NCBI RefSeq assembly: GCF_048565625.1
Contig: NZ_JBLZUR010000002.1
Span: 992,001 to 1,056,000 of the forward strand
Source of the DNA: JBLZUR01 sp048565625
GTDB taxonomy: Bacteria > Pseudomonadota > Alphaproteobacteria > Sphingomonadales > Sphingomonadaceae
Direction: 5' to 3'
Length of the DNA: 64,000 bases
A program made the translations under genes and the position numbers. How positions within the stretch are numbered: position 1 is the first letter of the stretch; each line of letters starts with the position of its first letter. The notes beneath the pieces were generated by a model. That model was not told the DNA's origin, did not search any database, and worked only from the letters and a program-made list of their open reading frames with translations. Below, piece after piece: positions 26,861 through 35,740 of this stretch.

Positions 26861-27694
26861 GTGTCCGCCTATGAGACGATCCGGCTCGACCACGAACCCT
26901 CGATCAGCTGGATTGTGCTAAACCGGCCCGAGGCGGCAAACGCGCTCTCACCCCAGCTTCTCGGCGAGTTTGCCGATGCGCTTGGCAAGCTCCGGACCGA
27001 AGGCGCGCCGGTAATCGGGCTGCGCGGAGAGGGGAGGGGGTTCTGCTCGGGTATGGATCTCAGTGCCTATGGTGGAAGTGACACCGGGCCGGCGGATCCC
27101 ATGATCGATCAGGCCAGGCTGCAGGACAATGTCGGACGCTGGCTGTTGATGTGGGACCATCCGAAGCCCGTGATTGCGGCCGTGCATGGCTACTGCATGG
27201 CTGCAGCTGCACAGATGTGTGTCTTTAGCGACATCACGATCGTGGCGGATGATTGCAGGATCGGGGAACCGACCATCCCCATCGGCGGCGGATTCATCGC
27301 GCCGACCTGGGTCTCTTTGGTCGGTGCGAAGCGGGCGAAGGAATTCGCGTTCGTGCCCGGCAACTGGATCGACGGCCCGACAGCCGTCGAATGGGGCTGG
27401 GCCAACCATTCTGTGCCGGCGGATCACCTTTTGTCCTCCGTCCGCTCGCTTGCGGAGCGCATCGCGCTGACCCCGCCAGACGTCCTGCGGTTGAAGAAGC
27501 TGTCGATCAATCGCGCGGCGGAGGCAGCCGGCTTCAAACAGGCCTTGTCCGGCATCGCCGAGATTGATGCCCTTCTTCATCTGGCGCCAGCCGTCCTGGA
27601 GGTGCGGGCCCGCATGAAGGAGCAAGGCCTCAAGGCCGTCATTCAACAATACAAGGTAGCGCCGACGAGCCCGATCGTCGTGCCTGGAGATTAA
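26861..27694 (+). CDS. Enoyl-CoA hydratase/isomerase (crotonase) family protein lacking the hydratase glutamates
   Basis: 277 residues from a GTG at 26861, 5 bases after the SnoaL stop. The crotonase fold is clear: WIVLNRPEAANALS, then GEGRGFCSGMDLSAYG as the oxyanion-hole strand, and the second oxyanion region AVHGYCMAAAAQ. Classic hydratases have Glu in GGGxELA and in PExxxG. Here these positions read MAAAAQM and GEPTIPIGGG, so both general-base glutamates appear replaced or moved. It may be an isomerase, a C-C hydrolase or another crotonase rather than a true hydratase. It is coupled to a second crotonase that keeps both glutamates. Confidence 0.85.
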   Translation: MSAYETIRLDHEPSISWIVLNRPEAANALSPQLLGEFADALGKLRTEGAPVIGLRGEGRGFCSGMDLSAYGGSDTGPADPMIDQARLQDNVGRWLLMWDHPKPVIAAVHGYCMAAAAQMCVFSDITIVADDCRIGEPTIPIGGGFIAPTWVSLVGAKRAKEFAFVPGNWIDGPTAVEWGWANHSVPADHLLSSVRSLAERIALTPPDVLRLKKLSINRAAEAAGFKQALSGIAEIDALLHLAPAVLEVRARMKEQGLKAVIQQYKVAPTSPIVVPGD

Positions 27695-27695
27695 G

Positions 27696-28466
27696 ATGGC
27701 AGATGTAGAATTTACCAAGGACGGTCATGTTGCGCGCGTCCATCTCAACCGCCAGACGACGCTGAATGCGATCACGCAGGAGATGGATGATCTCCTGCTC
27801 GACGCTTGGAACGCGATCAACGACGATCCGGAGATCTGGTGCGCGATCCTGTCGGCGGAGGGGGAGAAGGCCTTCTGTATCGGGGCCGACGTGTCGGGCG
27901 GTGCCGAACGCAAGACGCGGATGGCCCTTGGTGGCGGGCTGACCGGCATCGGCGGCCCGCTCGTAACCTTGAAGAAGCCCCTTATCGCTGCGGTTCAGGG
28001 GTTCTGCGTGGGTGGCGGGTTTGAGCTGGCGATGTGCGCGGACATCATCGTCGCCGCGGACAATGCGCAATTCGGCCTGCCGGAGACCAAGGTCGGTATC
28101 ATCGGTGAATGTGGCGTTGTGCACCGTGCTGTCCGTCAGCTGCCGCACCATATTGCCATGGGCATGATCCTGACCGGCGATCGCATCAAGGCGGATGCGG
28201 CGGCTCAGTTCGGCTTGGTCAACGAGGTTGTGCCCTATGCCGACCTTGCCGCAACGGCGCAGAAATGGGCGGGCAAGATCACCGCTGCCTCGCCGCTCGC
28301 GAACCAAGCCGCGAAGGCCGCGGCGCTTGGGCGACTTGGTTATCCGCTTGAGGTCGCCCTTATGACGCGCTTCGAGGAGATCGAGCGCTACGCGGAAAGC
28401 GACGACAAGCGCGAAGGTGAGATCGCAGGCGGCGAGCGACGCAAGCCGGTATGGACGGGTCGCTGA
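27696..28466 (+). CDS. Enoyl-CoA hydratase (crotonase family)
   Basis: 256 residues, starting 1 base after the previous stop. It has VHLNRQTTLNAIT, then AEGEKAFCIGADV (first oxyanion strand), VQGFCVGGGFELAMCADI with the first catalytic Glu, and QFGLPETKVGII with the second. These are the features of a functional hydratase adding water to an enoyl-CoA. In the pathway it would act after the acyl-CoA synthetase at 18090. A dodecin gene follows after 22 bases. Confidence 0.9.
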   Translation: MADVEFTKDGHVARVHLNRQTTLNAITQEMDDLLLDAWNAINDDPEIWCAILSAEGEKAFCIGADVSGGAERKTRMALGGGLTGIGGPLVTLKKPLIAAVQGFCVGGGFELAMCADIIVAADNAQFGLPETKVGIIGECGVVHRAVRQLPHHIAMGMILTGDRIKADAAAQFGLVNEVVPYADLAATAQKWAGKITAASPLANQAAKAAALGRLGYPLEVALMTRFEEIERYAESDDKREGEIAGGERRKPVWTGR

Positions 28467-28488
28467 ACCGGATGGCGGAAGAGGCGAT

Positions 28489-28713
28489 ATGAACGACCAC
28501 ATCTATAGGGTGATTGAGGTTGTCGGCTCATCGACCGAGAGCAGTGACGACGGGATCCGCTCGGCGATCGCACGCGCCAGCGCCACGCTGAATGACATCC
28601 GCTGGTTCGAAGTTGTCGAGACACGTGGCCACGTCGAGAACGGTGCAGTTTACCACTTCCAGGTGACGTTGAAGGTTGGTTTCACGTTAAATGAGCCGGG
28701 CGCAGGGGTGTGA
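28489..28713 (+). CDS. Dodecin family flavin-binding protein
   Basis: 74 residues from the ATG at 28489. It matches the whole dodecin pattern: an N-terminal strand (YRVIEVVGSS), the helix with SAIARASATLNDIRWFEV, including the Trp that stacks on the isoalloxazine ring, the RGHVENG turn, and the final strand YHFQVTLKVGFTL. Dodecins form 12-mers that store or buffer riboflavin/FMN. Within an operon containing a flavin reductase and near ribBA and two FMN-dependent monooxygenases, it most likely buffers the extra flavin made when the pathway is induced. Confidence 0.9.
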   Translation: MNDHIYRVIEVVGSSTESSDDGIRSAIARASATLNDIRWFEVVETRGHVENGAVYHFQVTLKVGFTLNEPGAGV

Positions 28714-28735
28714 CGGCCTTTCGGATCATGTATTG

Positions 28736-29908
28736 ATGTCGCAGCTCCCTCGGCCGACGGTCGATCCGAAACGCTATCGGCAGGTCTTGGGTCAATATCC
28801 GACTGGCGTGTGCGTTGTGGCGGGCCGGCGCGACGACGGCGAAATCGTCGCGATGGTGGTGGGTTCGTTCACTTCGGTGTCGTTGGACCCTCCGCTTGTC
28901 GGCTTTTTCCCTGATCGAGGTTCAAGCAGCTGGGCGAAATTGCGCGATTGCGAGCACTTCTCCATCAACGTTCTTGCGGCGGATCAGGAGACTGTCTGTC
29001 GTAAGCTGGCGTCCAAAGACCCGGACAAGTTCGCTGGTACATCGCATCGTCTAAGTGAGCGCGGTAATCCAATCTTGGATGGTACAGTCGGGTGGATCGA
29101 GTGCGACCGTCACAGCATCTCAGATGCGGGCGATCACGAAATAGTGCTCGGCCGGATTAGCGACCTTGATATCGGCAGCGGTGGTCTTCCTCTACTATTC
29201 TTTCAGGGCGAATACGGTGGGTTCAGCCCTGCATCCCTCGGTGCGGGTGAGGGGAGCGGGTTGACGCTGGCGCAGCTCAAGGCTGTCGATCAGGCGCGGC
29301 CAATCATGGAGCGGCTTGCTCGTGAGCTCGACGGCAGGTGCATCGTCAGCGTGCCGGTAGGGGACTCGCTTGTGGTAGCGGCGAGCGCTGGTCAGGCTCG
29401 GGATGGCGGCACCGCGACCTTGGTGGGGCAGCGGCTTCCCTTCGCATGGCCGACCAATTCGATCTTCCTCGCCGGGAAAACGGCTTCAGATAAAGAGGCT
29501 TGGTTCCTTCAGAACTCGGATGCGGAACGTATACCCGCAGCCTTGGCGACCCTGAAATGGGTGCGTGATCGCGGCTATTCGGTGGGTCTGCTCAACGACG
29601 CTCATCGCGCCTTTGTCGCCCGACTGGCACATCTCGGGGAGGCAGGTGAGCACGGTCCGCCGCTTACGAGTTTTATGAACGGGCTGGTCTACGATCCGCC
29701 GGAACTCACGCCCGACACCCTTAGGGCGGTCAGGCTCGTTACCGCGCCAATTCGCAACAATGATGGCGATGTTGCGATGGCGTTGACCTTGTTCGACTTC
29801 GGTCGACCGACCGGGGCTGATGGTATCGAGGGTTATATCGAAGCGGTTGTCTCATCGGCCAACGCGGTGAGCGTGTCGTGCGGCGGGGCTCACCCTCGCG
29901 CATCCTGA
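28736..29908 (+). CDS. Flavin reductase domain fused to an IclR-effector-like domain
   Basis: 390 residues from the ATG at 28736; an in-frame ATG at 28691 overlaps the dodecin gene and is less likely. Residues 1-165 form a flavin-reductase-like split barrel: RQVLGQYPTGVCVV, then VGSFTSVSLDPPLVGFF and HFSINVLAADQ. Residues 180-390 are a separate domain with ALATLKWVRDRGYSVG and VRLVTAPIRNNDGDVAMALTL, resembling the ligand-binding domain of IclR regulators. It lacks an HTH. The reductase would give FMNH2 to the LLM monooxygenases. The extra domain could gate the activity by substrate binding, as in some two-component monooxygenases. Confidence 0.82.
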   Translation: MSQLPRPTVDPKRYRQVLGQYPTGVCVVAGRRDDGEIVAMVVGSFTSVSLDPPLVGFFPDRGSSSWAKLRDCEHFSINVLAADQETVCRKLASKDPDKFAGTSHRLSERGNPILDGTVGWIECDRHSISDAGDHEIVLGRISDLDIGSGGLPLLFFQGEYGGFSPASLGAGEGSGLTLAQLKAVDQARPIMERLARELDGRCIVSVPVGDSLVVAASAGQARDGGTATLVGQRLPFAWPTNSIFLAGKTASDKEAWFLQNSDAERIPAALATLKWVRDRGYSVGLLNDAHRAFVARLAHLGEAGEHGPPLTSFMNGLVYDPPELTPDTLRAVRLVTAPIRNNDGDVAMALTLFDFGRPTGADGIEGYIEAVVSSANAVSVSCGGAHPRAS

Positions 29909-29925
29909 ACATGTCGGAGAGGAAG

Positions 29926-30441
29926 ATGGATCTGGAATCACGCGTTCGGCGGCTGGAGGATCGCGCTGCGATCAGTGACCTCGTAGTCGGCTACTTCCTC
30001 GCGGCAGACGGCGACGACATGGACGGTGTGTCGGCCAGCTTTGCGCCGGATGCGACATTCAGCTCATCGGGTGTTGCAAACGCGAAGGGGCGGCCGTCGA
30101 TCGCCGACTTCATCCGTTCTGCGCGTCTCCACATGGGTCTGACGGTGCATACTCCACATTACGTGCAACTTGAGTTCTCCGAGAGTGATCATGCGAGCGG
30201 CCTCGTGGGTGCTCACCTAGAACTCGATCTCGACGGCACCCCTGTGTACGGCGCGGTCCGCTATGAGGACACCTATGTGCGTCTTCCTGATGGGTGGAAA
30301 ATCCAGACGCGCGACATGAGAGTAATCTTCATCGCTCCGTGGTCGGAGGCCGGTAATGCTCTGGCGGCTGAGGCTGCAGTGCGTTGGCCAGGAACGTCGG
30401 GGTCGCCGTCCGATTACGCCCGCGCGTCGGTTCGGAGCTAA
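29926..30441 (+). CDS. SnoaL-like / NTF2 family protein, second
   Basis: 171 residues from the ATG at 29926, with GGAGAGG directly upstream. The frame opens earlier at 29878 and overlaps the reductase gene, but that part has no family match. It has LEDRAAISDLVVGYFLAADGDD and SASFAPDATFSS (helix then strand of the NTF2 fold), VHTPHYVQLEF and a final strand with DGWKIQTRDMR. It is the last gene of the operon beginning at 26406. Enzymatic or binding role unknown. Confidence 0.78.
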   Translation: MDLESRVRRLEDRAAISDLVVGYFLAADGDDMDGVSASFAPDATFSSSGVANAKGRPSIADFIRSARLHMGLTVHTPHYVQLEFSESDHASGLVGAHLELDLDGTPVYGAVRYEDTYVRLPDGWKIQTRDMRVIFIAPWSEAGNALAAEAAVRWPGTSGSPSDYARASVRS

Positions 30442-30629
30442 GTGGTGAGATAATCCGAGCGCCGACGTCCGAATTGTGAAGGTGTGTCCTGTTGCACCCT
30501 GTGTGCCATCCTCCCCGGCCAGGACGCGCCTGTTGTACCGATCTCAGAACCCCACAACCGCAATTGGTGGAAAACGGAATGGCCGCTTTAAGAAGGCAAC
30601 CGCTGTAAACGCTCCTTCGTTCAGCTAGC

Positions 30630-31742
30630 TCAGTCTAGCGCGGTATCGAAGAGGTCGCGCATGCCCCGGTCGTCGCGGCTCGCGCTTCTGGCGAACCTTT
30701 GTCGTATGCCCGGTCGGTTGCCAAGCGCTTCGATCTCCGCCGCAGGTAAGTAGACCATGGCGGTTAGCCCCCACTTGGGCGGAAAGAACATGTCGATTGG
30801 CTCGCTCGATCCGCGGTATCGCGCCTTGATTCTGCTCATCGCGCTGGTGAGCCCGGGCACTGCTTCGCGGCAGTACTTGTCGAGTTCGCAGAACAGGCCT
30901 TGGCAGTCGATCGCGTGCAGCGGCCGGCCGAACAATCCATGAAACGGTAAGCCGAGGCGCGCAAATTCCGCGTCCTGATTGTCGACCATCCATAGAATAG
31001 CGTCGGACGGCGAATGGTCACCCAGGTGGGTGAAGGCCTTTTTCAGCCCGCGGAGCGCGCCCGGGCCGGCCTGGGTGTGGTCGTTTTCACTGAATGCCGT
31101 CAGTTCAGAGTAGTTGATGTCGATGGCGGTCTGGTATGCCATGAAGGGCCCGAGCAGCGGGAAGCTCTGTAGAAGCTCCACGACGTCGCGTAGGTAAGGC
31201 AATTGCAGGACCCGTTCTGCGCACATGCTCTCCAGGAACATGTGCTTGAACAGCGCAACGTGGTTCCGGTGCTTCTCCTGGAAGCCGAAGGCCTTGTTGG
31301 CGCATAGGATGAAGGCACCCGTATAGAGGCCGCCGTTGCGGGCCTTGACCTGGTCGAGCGCCGTCTCAAATGCGCCGGAGCGGAGGTGCTCTAGCCTCGG
31401 CGGACCGCCCAGCTCATCGACTACCCCCTTCCACGTCGCGATGTTGCTGAACGTGCGGAAGGCCGTGATCTGGAAGACGCGGTCTTGAGGCGCCGTTTCT
31501 GGGTGGTCGTCGTAGGCCACGTGCCGAATGAGGTATTGTGACACGCGGTCCGCCGCACGAAAGACGTTGCAGAACTTGAAGGTCTGCAGGATCGGGTCGG
31601 GCGACCAGGGCCAGCCGCTGCCCGCAAGCCGGGCCTCGAACGCCGCCTGGCGCTTCGATGCGAACTGCCAGTAGAGGTCGTAGACGCCGGCGCGTGGCAT
31701 CGGCGGTGCGCGCCGCACGAGATGGCTGCCGGTTGAGCTCAT
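30630..31742 (-). CDS. 5-hmdU DNA kinase helical-domain / aGPT-pyrophosphorylase-like protein
   Basis: 370 residues, mainly helical, without signal peptide. The N-terminal segment WPWSPDPILQTFKFCNVFRAADR (residues about 44-66, with the PW-x-DPIL and NVFRxxDR motifs) and the following ETAPQDRVFQITAFRTFSN match the helical, glycosylase-like family used in phages to process 5-hydroxymethyl-dU (HMUDK_hel, or alpha-glutamyl/putrescinyl-thymine pyrophosphorylase). It overlaps the TylF-like gene by ATGA (31739-31742). With the thymidylate-synthase-family gene two positions upstream, this points to a thymine hypermodification pathway. Which reaction it catalyses cannot be read from the sequence. Confidence 0.7.
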   Translation of the reverse strand: MSSTGSHLVRRAPPMPRAGVYDLYWQFASKRQAAFEARLAGSGWPWSPDPILQTFKFCNVFRAADRVSQYLIRHVAYDDHPETAPQDRVFQITAFRTFSNIATWKGVVDELGGPPRLEHLRSGAFETALDQVKARNGGLYTGAFILCANKAFGFQEKHRNHVALFKHMFLESMCAERVLQLPYLRDVVELLQSFPLLGPFMAYQTAIDINYSELTAFSENDHTQAGPGALRGLKKAFTHLGDHSPSDAILWMVDNQDAEFARLGLPFHGLFGRPLHAIDCQGLFCELDKYCREAVPGLTSAMSRIKARYRGSSEPIDMFFPPKWGLTAMVYLPAAEIEALGNRPGIRQRFARSASRDDRGMRDLFDTALD

Positions 31743-32689
31743 TCCTGCCTCAGGAATACACCGGTGCCGTGCAGGTTGAAGTAGCGTCGACCCGCAGCCA
31801 GAGTCATCGCCGCTATCCGTTCGCCGATGGTGTCGAGGTGGCGATCGACGCCTGTCCAGTGATCGAATACGATGGCGCCGCCCACCTGAGTGCGATCCGC
31901 TATGACCGCCAGGATCGCGCTGGCCGACGTAAAATTGTCCGTGTCCACAAAAGAGAGCACGAGCCGTTCGTCATTGAGGCGCGCGCATGTCTCCACTACG
32001 TCTCCTTCGACGATCTCAACGTCGCGGTCCGCGAACATGGCGCGCAGCGTGCCCACGTCGAGGAATACGCAATCCGGATGGGCGTACATGTCCAGTGGGC
32101 TGCGCTTCGACGGAAAGCCATCAAACGTGTCGAAACCAATCACCTTCCAGTCGGCACCGAGTTCCTCAATGAAGCGGGACATGAGCATCGTCGTGCCGCC
32201 CTTGAACATGCCGAACTCGGCCACCACGCCGGTAAGGCCCCGCGCGCAGGCGTTCCTCAGGCACTGATAAATGTGCAGAAGGCAGTTGGGATAGCCGTTC
32301 GCGAACGAAGGGATGAGGGCGTCGCGCCGGACGCGGTCGAACAGCTCGTCCCGAAATGCGAAGTGGCCGAAGCCGGCGATGACGATGGTTGTGGTCGCGG
32401 GAACCAGCCCGGCTACCGCTTGGAGGAGAGGCTCCTTGCCGTCGTCCTCCGCGATGACGATGACGTCGGGAGTCGCGGACGCGAGTTCGGAGAGTGGGAG
32501 TATGGAGCCGCCCGCTTGCGCTGCGTATCGACCGACGAGCGTCGCGGCCCCCTCCGTGAAGATCGGATCGGCGGCGAATTCGATTGCCGCCGCCGACCAG
32601 CCAACTATCGCAATACGGGCGCCCGGATCGCGCTTAGCGAGGGTCTGCACGAGGCGGCTCCGAAGGTCGGTCGTGATGTTGAGCGTCAT
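31739..32689 (-). CDS. TylF/MycF-like class I methyltransferase with an N-terminal Rossmann-like domain
   Basis: 316 residues. The C-terminal 190 contain the TylF-type SAM site VVAEFGMFKGGTTMLMSRF, then KVIGFDTFDGFP and SFVDTDNF (acidic metal-binding segment), and VFDHWTG. These are features of metal-dependent O-methyltransferases such as macrocin 3-O-methyltransferase. The first 110 residues form another alpha/beta unit (RIAIVGWSAAAIEFA, VIVIAEDD) resembling a nucleotide-sugar-binding Rossmann fold. Overlaps of 4 bases on both sides place it firmly in the base-modification operon. Methylation of a modified nucleotide or of a sugar attached to it is inference. Confidence 0.78.
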   Translation of the reverse strand: MTLNITTDLRSRLVQTLAKRDPGARIAIVGWSAAAIEFAADPIFTEGAATLVGRYAAQAGGSILPLSELASATPDVIVIAEDDGKEPLLQAVAGLVPATTTIVIAGFGHFAFRDELFDRVRRDALIPSFANGYPNCLLHIYQCLRNACARGLTGVVAEFGMFKGGTTMLMSRFIEELGADWKVIGFDTFDGFPSKRSPLDMYAHPDCVFLDVGTLRAMFADRDVEIVEGDVVETCARLNDERLVLSFVDTDNFTSASAILAVIADRTQVGGAIVFDHWTGVDRHLDTIGERIAAMTLAAGRRYFNLHGTGVFLRQE

Positions 32690-34285
32690 TTCGGAGCTTT
32701 GTGCCGGAGGAACCGGGCGACCGCCTCTCTGTCGCGCCCAGCCAGCAGCGCTACAAGTTCGCCGGCAAGCGTGGACATGAGAGCAGCGGTCTCGAGGCGA
32801 TCCCCGGGCAGGGCGTCGCTCTCCGCTCCGCGCCAGCTACGATCGAACGCTTCGACGATTTCCCGTATGATGGTTTCAACCTCGCGCCCGCTCGGCGTCA
32901 GATCCAAGCGGTCGATGAGCAGATCGAGGTTGGCGTCGTGGTCGCTCAAGGGCTCCAGAGCGTCCGTTGGGATCAATGTGCCCGGCGCCATCCCCTCCGC
33001 CAGGAAAAAGCCGGTACTTCTCCACATAGACGAGGAGGTCTATCGCGGTGTCGAGCGCCGTCTCGCCCGCCATGAGTGCTCTGGTGGCGACCAGCGTCTC
33101 CAGCCGATCGACCTTGCGGGCGATGTTGGGCTGAATGCTGACCAGTTCGCCCCGCCGCTTCCACGCCCCGGCATAGGCTCTGTTCTTCTCCGCGTGCAGC
33201 CGCTTAATGGCGTCCCTCACGTCCTCGTCGAAGATCTCGGCTGCCGTTCCGGCGGCGGCGAAGAATGCCGCGACCTCCTCTTGCGGGATGCACTCAAGGA
33301 TGGCGGGGCGGCGCCGGCCGAGGTGTCGGTAGGCGGCCACCACGTGATCGGCGGCCGGTAGTTGGCCGAGTTCCCAGACCAGTCGCCGGTCGTCCCAGAC
33401 CTCCGAGGCCCACCTTAGGTGAACGAGCGTGAGTGCGGCATCGAGCAGCGGGTCTCCCACGGAGCCGAAGCTGCCGATCGGCTGTCCAGGATCCGTGGCG
33501 ACGGCCTGCTCCAGAGCGAACCAGCGCGCGAGCCTAGCGGCAAAATCCACCCAGGGGGTTGCAAACGGATGCCGTACGATCCCGAAGTCATACGGCGACG
33601 GCCAGCGCGCCGCCTGCACGATCCTGCCCGCGCGATCGACGTGCCGGTCGTACAGGTGAAGCGACATGGCGAAGTAGTTCGCGGAACCGACCTCCACGCC
33701 GAGCCAGAACGCGAGCATCTCCTGCAGAATGCTCCACTCGAACGAGTTGACGCCCGAAAAGCCCCATATCACGTCGTTGCTGCGCAGCGTGACGCTCATC
33801 TCGAGCCGCTTATCGCGGACGATCCATCCCAGCCAATTGGTGCACGGGATGTCCTTCGACTGGACGAAATCGCGGTCAGGATCGAAAAGCGACATGACCG
33901 CGCGGCGGCTGGTCGGGTCTTCGGTCAGCAGCCGCACCGTCTCGGCGATCTGGTCGCGCCCGTTCCAGTTCCGCAGGCGCGGCCCGTATGCGGCGCGCCA
34001 AGTCTCCCCGTCGTCCGAAAATTCGAGCGCCCTGGGTAGGTACCTCTCTAGCCAGGCGATGTCATCCCGGCCGGCGAGCACCCACATGGTCTCCGCGACC
34101 TGCGCGAAGACGTCGTCGTTGCGTTCCGGCACGAAGAGGTAGCGCTCCAGCGGACGCTCCAGCCGCGTATGGCGGGCGACGACCTCGCGGGTTTGCGAGC
34201 CACGCACTGAGATCGTCGATCCCGTGCTCAACAGCTCTCCGACGATGTCTACCGTCGCCACGCTGATGTTGCGGTAGGACGTCAC
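32686..34285 (-). CDS. Thymidylate-synthase-family protein fused to a DUF1599/Nmad1 domain, with a probable +1 frameshift
   Basis: Starting at a GTG near 34285, the protein shows a complete thymidylate-synthase fold: RGSQTREV, LERPLERYLFVPER, FSDDGETWRAAYG, SRRAVMSLFDP, the nucleophile Cys in KDIPCTNWLGW, RSNDVIWGFSGVN with the base-binding Asn, and HLYDRH. A DUF1599-type domain follows (EKNRAYAGAWKR, IARKVDRLETL, DTAIDLLVYVEKYRLF). In this frame the protein then turns into Arg/Pro-rich junk ending at 32876. The next frame continues as FLAEGMAPGTLIP down to 32686, where it overlaps the TylF-like ATG by 4 bases. The shift lies at a run of five T's (33005-33009). Likely reaction: hydroxymethylation or alkylation of dUMP. 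Confidence 0.75.
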
Positions 34286-34382
34286 GCCGGCCCACGGTGT
34301 TCGGTGGCGCGGTGGTATCGTCGCGCGGCGTCCGAAATCGATGGACCGAACGGCCGAGCCGCGCCGGGGGAAACCATAGCCG

Positions 34383-35033
34383 TCAAACCATCTTCCGCTT
34401 GACGTACGAGAACGTCTTACCGGTCTTGTCGAAGTCGATGGGGTCGCCGACGATGGGCGTCGCCGCGGCTGCCTTGAGCCCCTCGATCCACCTGATGAGG
34501 TGCGCTCCCTCTTCCATTGTGAACTTGCGACGGTCGCGCGAATTCTTCCAATACCTAAGCCCGACGAGTATTTCCTGCGGCACGGCGCGCGCCTGGTCAC
34601 CGAGATAGAGGAAGTGGTCGGACAGCAATATCCGGTTTACGCGCGTGTCGTGATCCCGGTTCAGATCGCATTGCAAGCCGCCGGGAAGGCTGTGCACAGA
34701 ATCCTCCTGGACCCAGTCGGCCTAGGGCCCGTCGCGATGGTAGATGTTGTCGCCGACCTGCGCCTTCTGCGAACCGTTCCGCGTCGCCTTCCGCCCGGCG
34801 AATTCCGCCGAACTCCAGTATTCGTCGAAGTCGCTGATTCTGGTGACACTCATCGCGAATACGAGCCGCAGCGCCGGTGGGAGCTTGGTGCTGGTCAATC
34901 CGACCACCCAGTCGTCAAGCTGCGCTGTCCTCCTGATCTCCGGTTTGCAACAGGCCAGGCTGCAGACGCCTCCAAACGGGTTGGGCGCGAAGCCCAGGTC
35001 GTAGCTGACGGCGTAGACGTGGACGTGCGGCAT
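34383..35033 (-). pseudogene. Nmad2 (nucleotide modification associated domain 2) gene split by an in-frame amber codon
   Basis: Both halves lie in the same frame. The first half, from the ATG at 35033, has the Nmad2 opening YAVSYDLGFAPNPFGG, then CSLACCKPEIRRTAQLDDWVVG and AQVGDNIYHRDG. A TAG at 34722-34724 follows. The frame then continues ADWVQEDSVHSLPGG, DHDTRVNRILLSDHFLYLG and MEEGAHLIRWIEGL to the stop at 34383. One substitution (for example TCG to TAG) explains the break. Nmad2 proteins are found with phage and bacterial DNA-base modification enzymes. The start overlaps the TIR gene stop (TGATG). Without readthrough the product is a 103-residue fragment. Confidence 0.78.
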
Positions 35034-35527
35034 CAGGCGGCGCAGCTGCCACGCGCGCCATCCCCCGAGGTAGCGCGAGATCCGCCTTCCGGTCGCTCGA
35101 AGGGGGAACTCGTGCCGTCGATCGCGTCGACCACGTTCTCGGAATTCCAGCCAACTAGGGCATCGCCGTACTTCTTGAACGCCTCGGGGATGTGGTTCTC
35201 GCGCCCGCCGCGCTCGTAGACCCCGACGATCCGCTTGCCTAATTCGTGTGCCTTCCTGATCTCCCAGTTGACCCATGGTCGCGCGTGGGTCTCCTTGCCG
35301 ATGAGCACCACTACCGTGGACGCCCAATTCATCTTCATCCGCAGCAGGCGCTTGATAGCGTTGTCGCTCACGCGACCCTCGTCCAGTCGACGCTGGTTGG
35401 CCGGCTTGGCGCGGATGGAGCTGTTGCGGATCTCATGACCGCTGCGCTTGAGCATGTCGGTCAGGCCGCTGACGTGGGCGTCGTCGGCATGGTGGTGGCT
35501 GATGAAGACGTGGCGACGCTTTGCCAT
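35033..35527 (-). CDS. TIR-domain protein, ThsB-like (DUF1863)
   Basis: 164 residues from the ATG at 35527 (MAKRRHVFISHHH); an in-frame ATG at 35569 is also possible. The domain has the first strand VFISHHHADDAHVSGL, the helix with DNAIKRLLRMKMNWASTVVVLIG, and HARPWVNWEIRKAHELGKRIVGVY with the WxxxE-like catalytic region. This is the MTH538/ThsB TIR subfamily, whose Thoeris members make NAD-derived signals upon phage infection. The last 30 residues are Gly/Ser/Arg-rich. It heads the leftward operon TIR, Nmad2, TS-Nmad1, TylF-like, aGPT-like. No ThsA is present. Confidence 0.8.
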   Translation of the reverse strand: MAKRRHVFISHHHADDAHVSGLTDMLKRSGHEIRNSSIRAKPANQRRLDEGRVSDNAIKRLLRMKMNWASTVVVLIGKETHARPWVNWEIRKAHELGKRIVGVYERGGRENHIPEAFKKYGDALVGWNSENVVDAIDGTSSPFERPEGGSRATSGDGARGSCAA

Positions 35528-35740
35528 CGGAGAGACATCCTCGCTTTTCCACCCGAACTCCACTGGCATTCAGAGGCGGGAGATTTGTTCCATCAACGTG
35601 CTCTCACCTTGCGTAACCAAACTCAACCGTTCGGCGCGACAGGTCGTTCTTTGACGCGAGCGCCGCGGTGTTTAACGTGCAGGCGGCTGGTGGGTCGACG
35701 CCTTTCAGCGATGACGTAGCGATCAATTGGGACGGCGCCG

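Noticed and set aside
31658..33361. Rightward frame of 567 codons
   Set aside because: Antisense shadow of the TylF-like and thymidylate-synthase-family genes; the minus-strand frames carry the conserved motifs.
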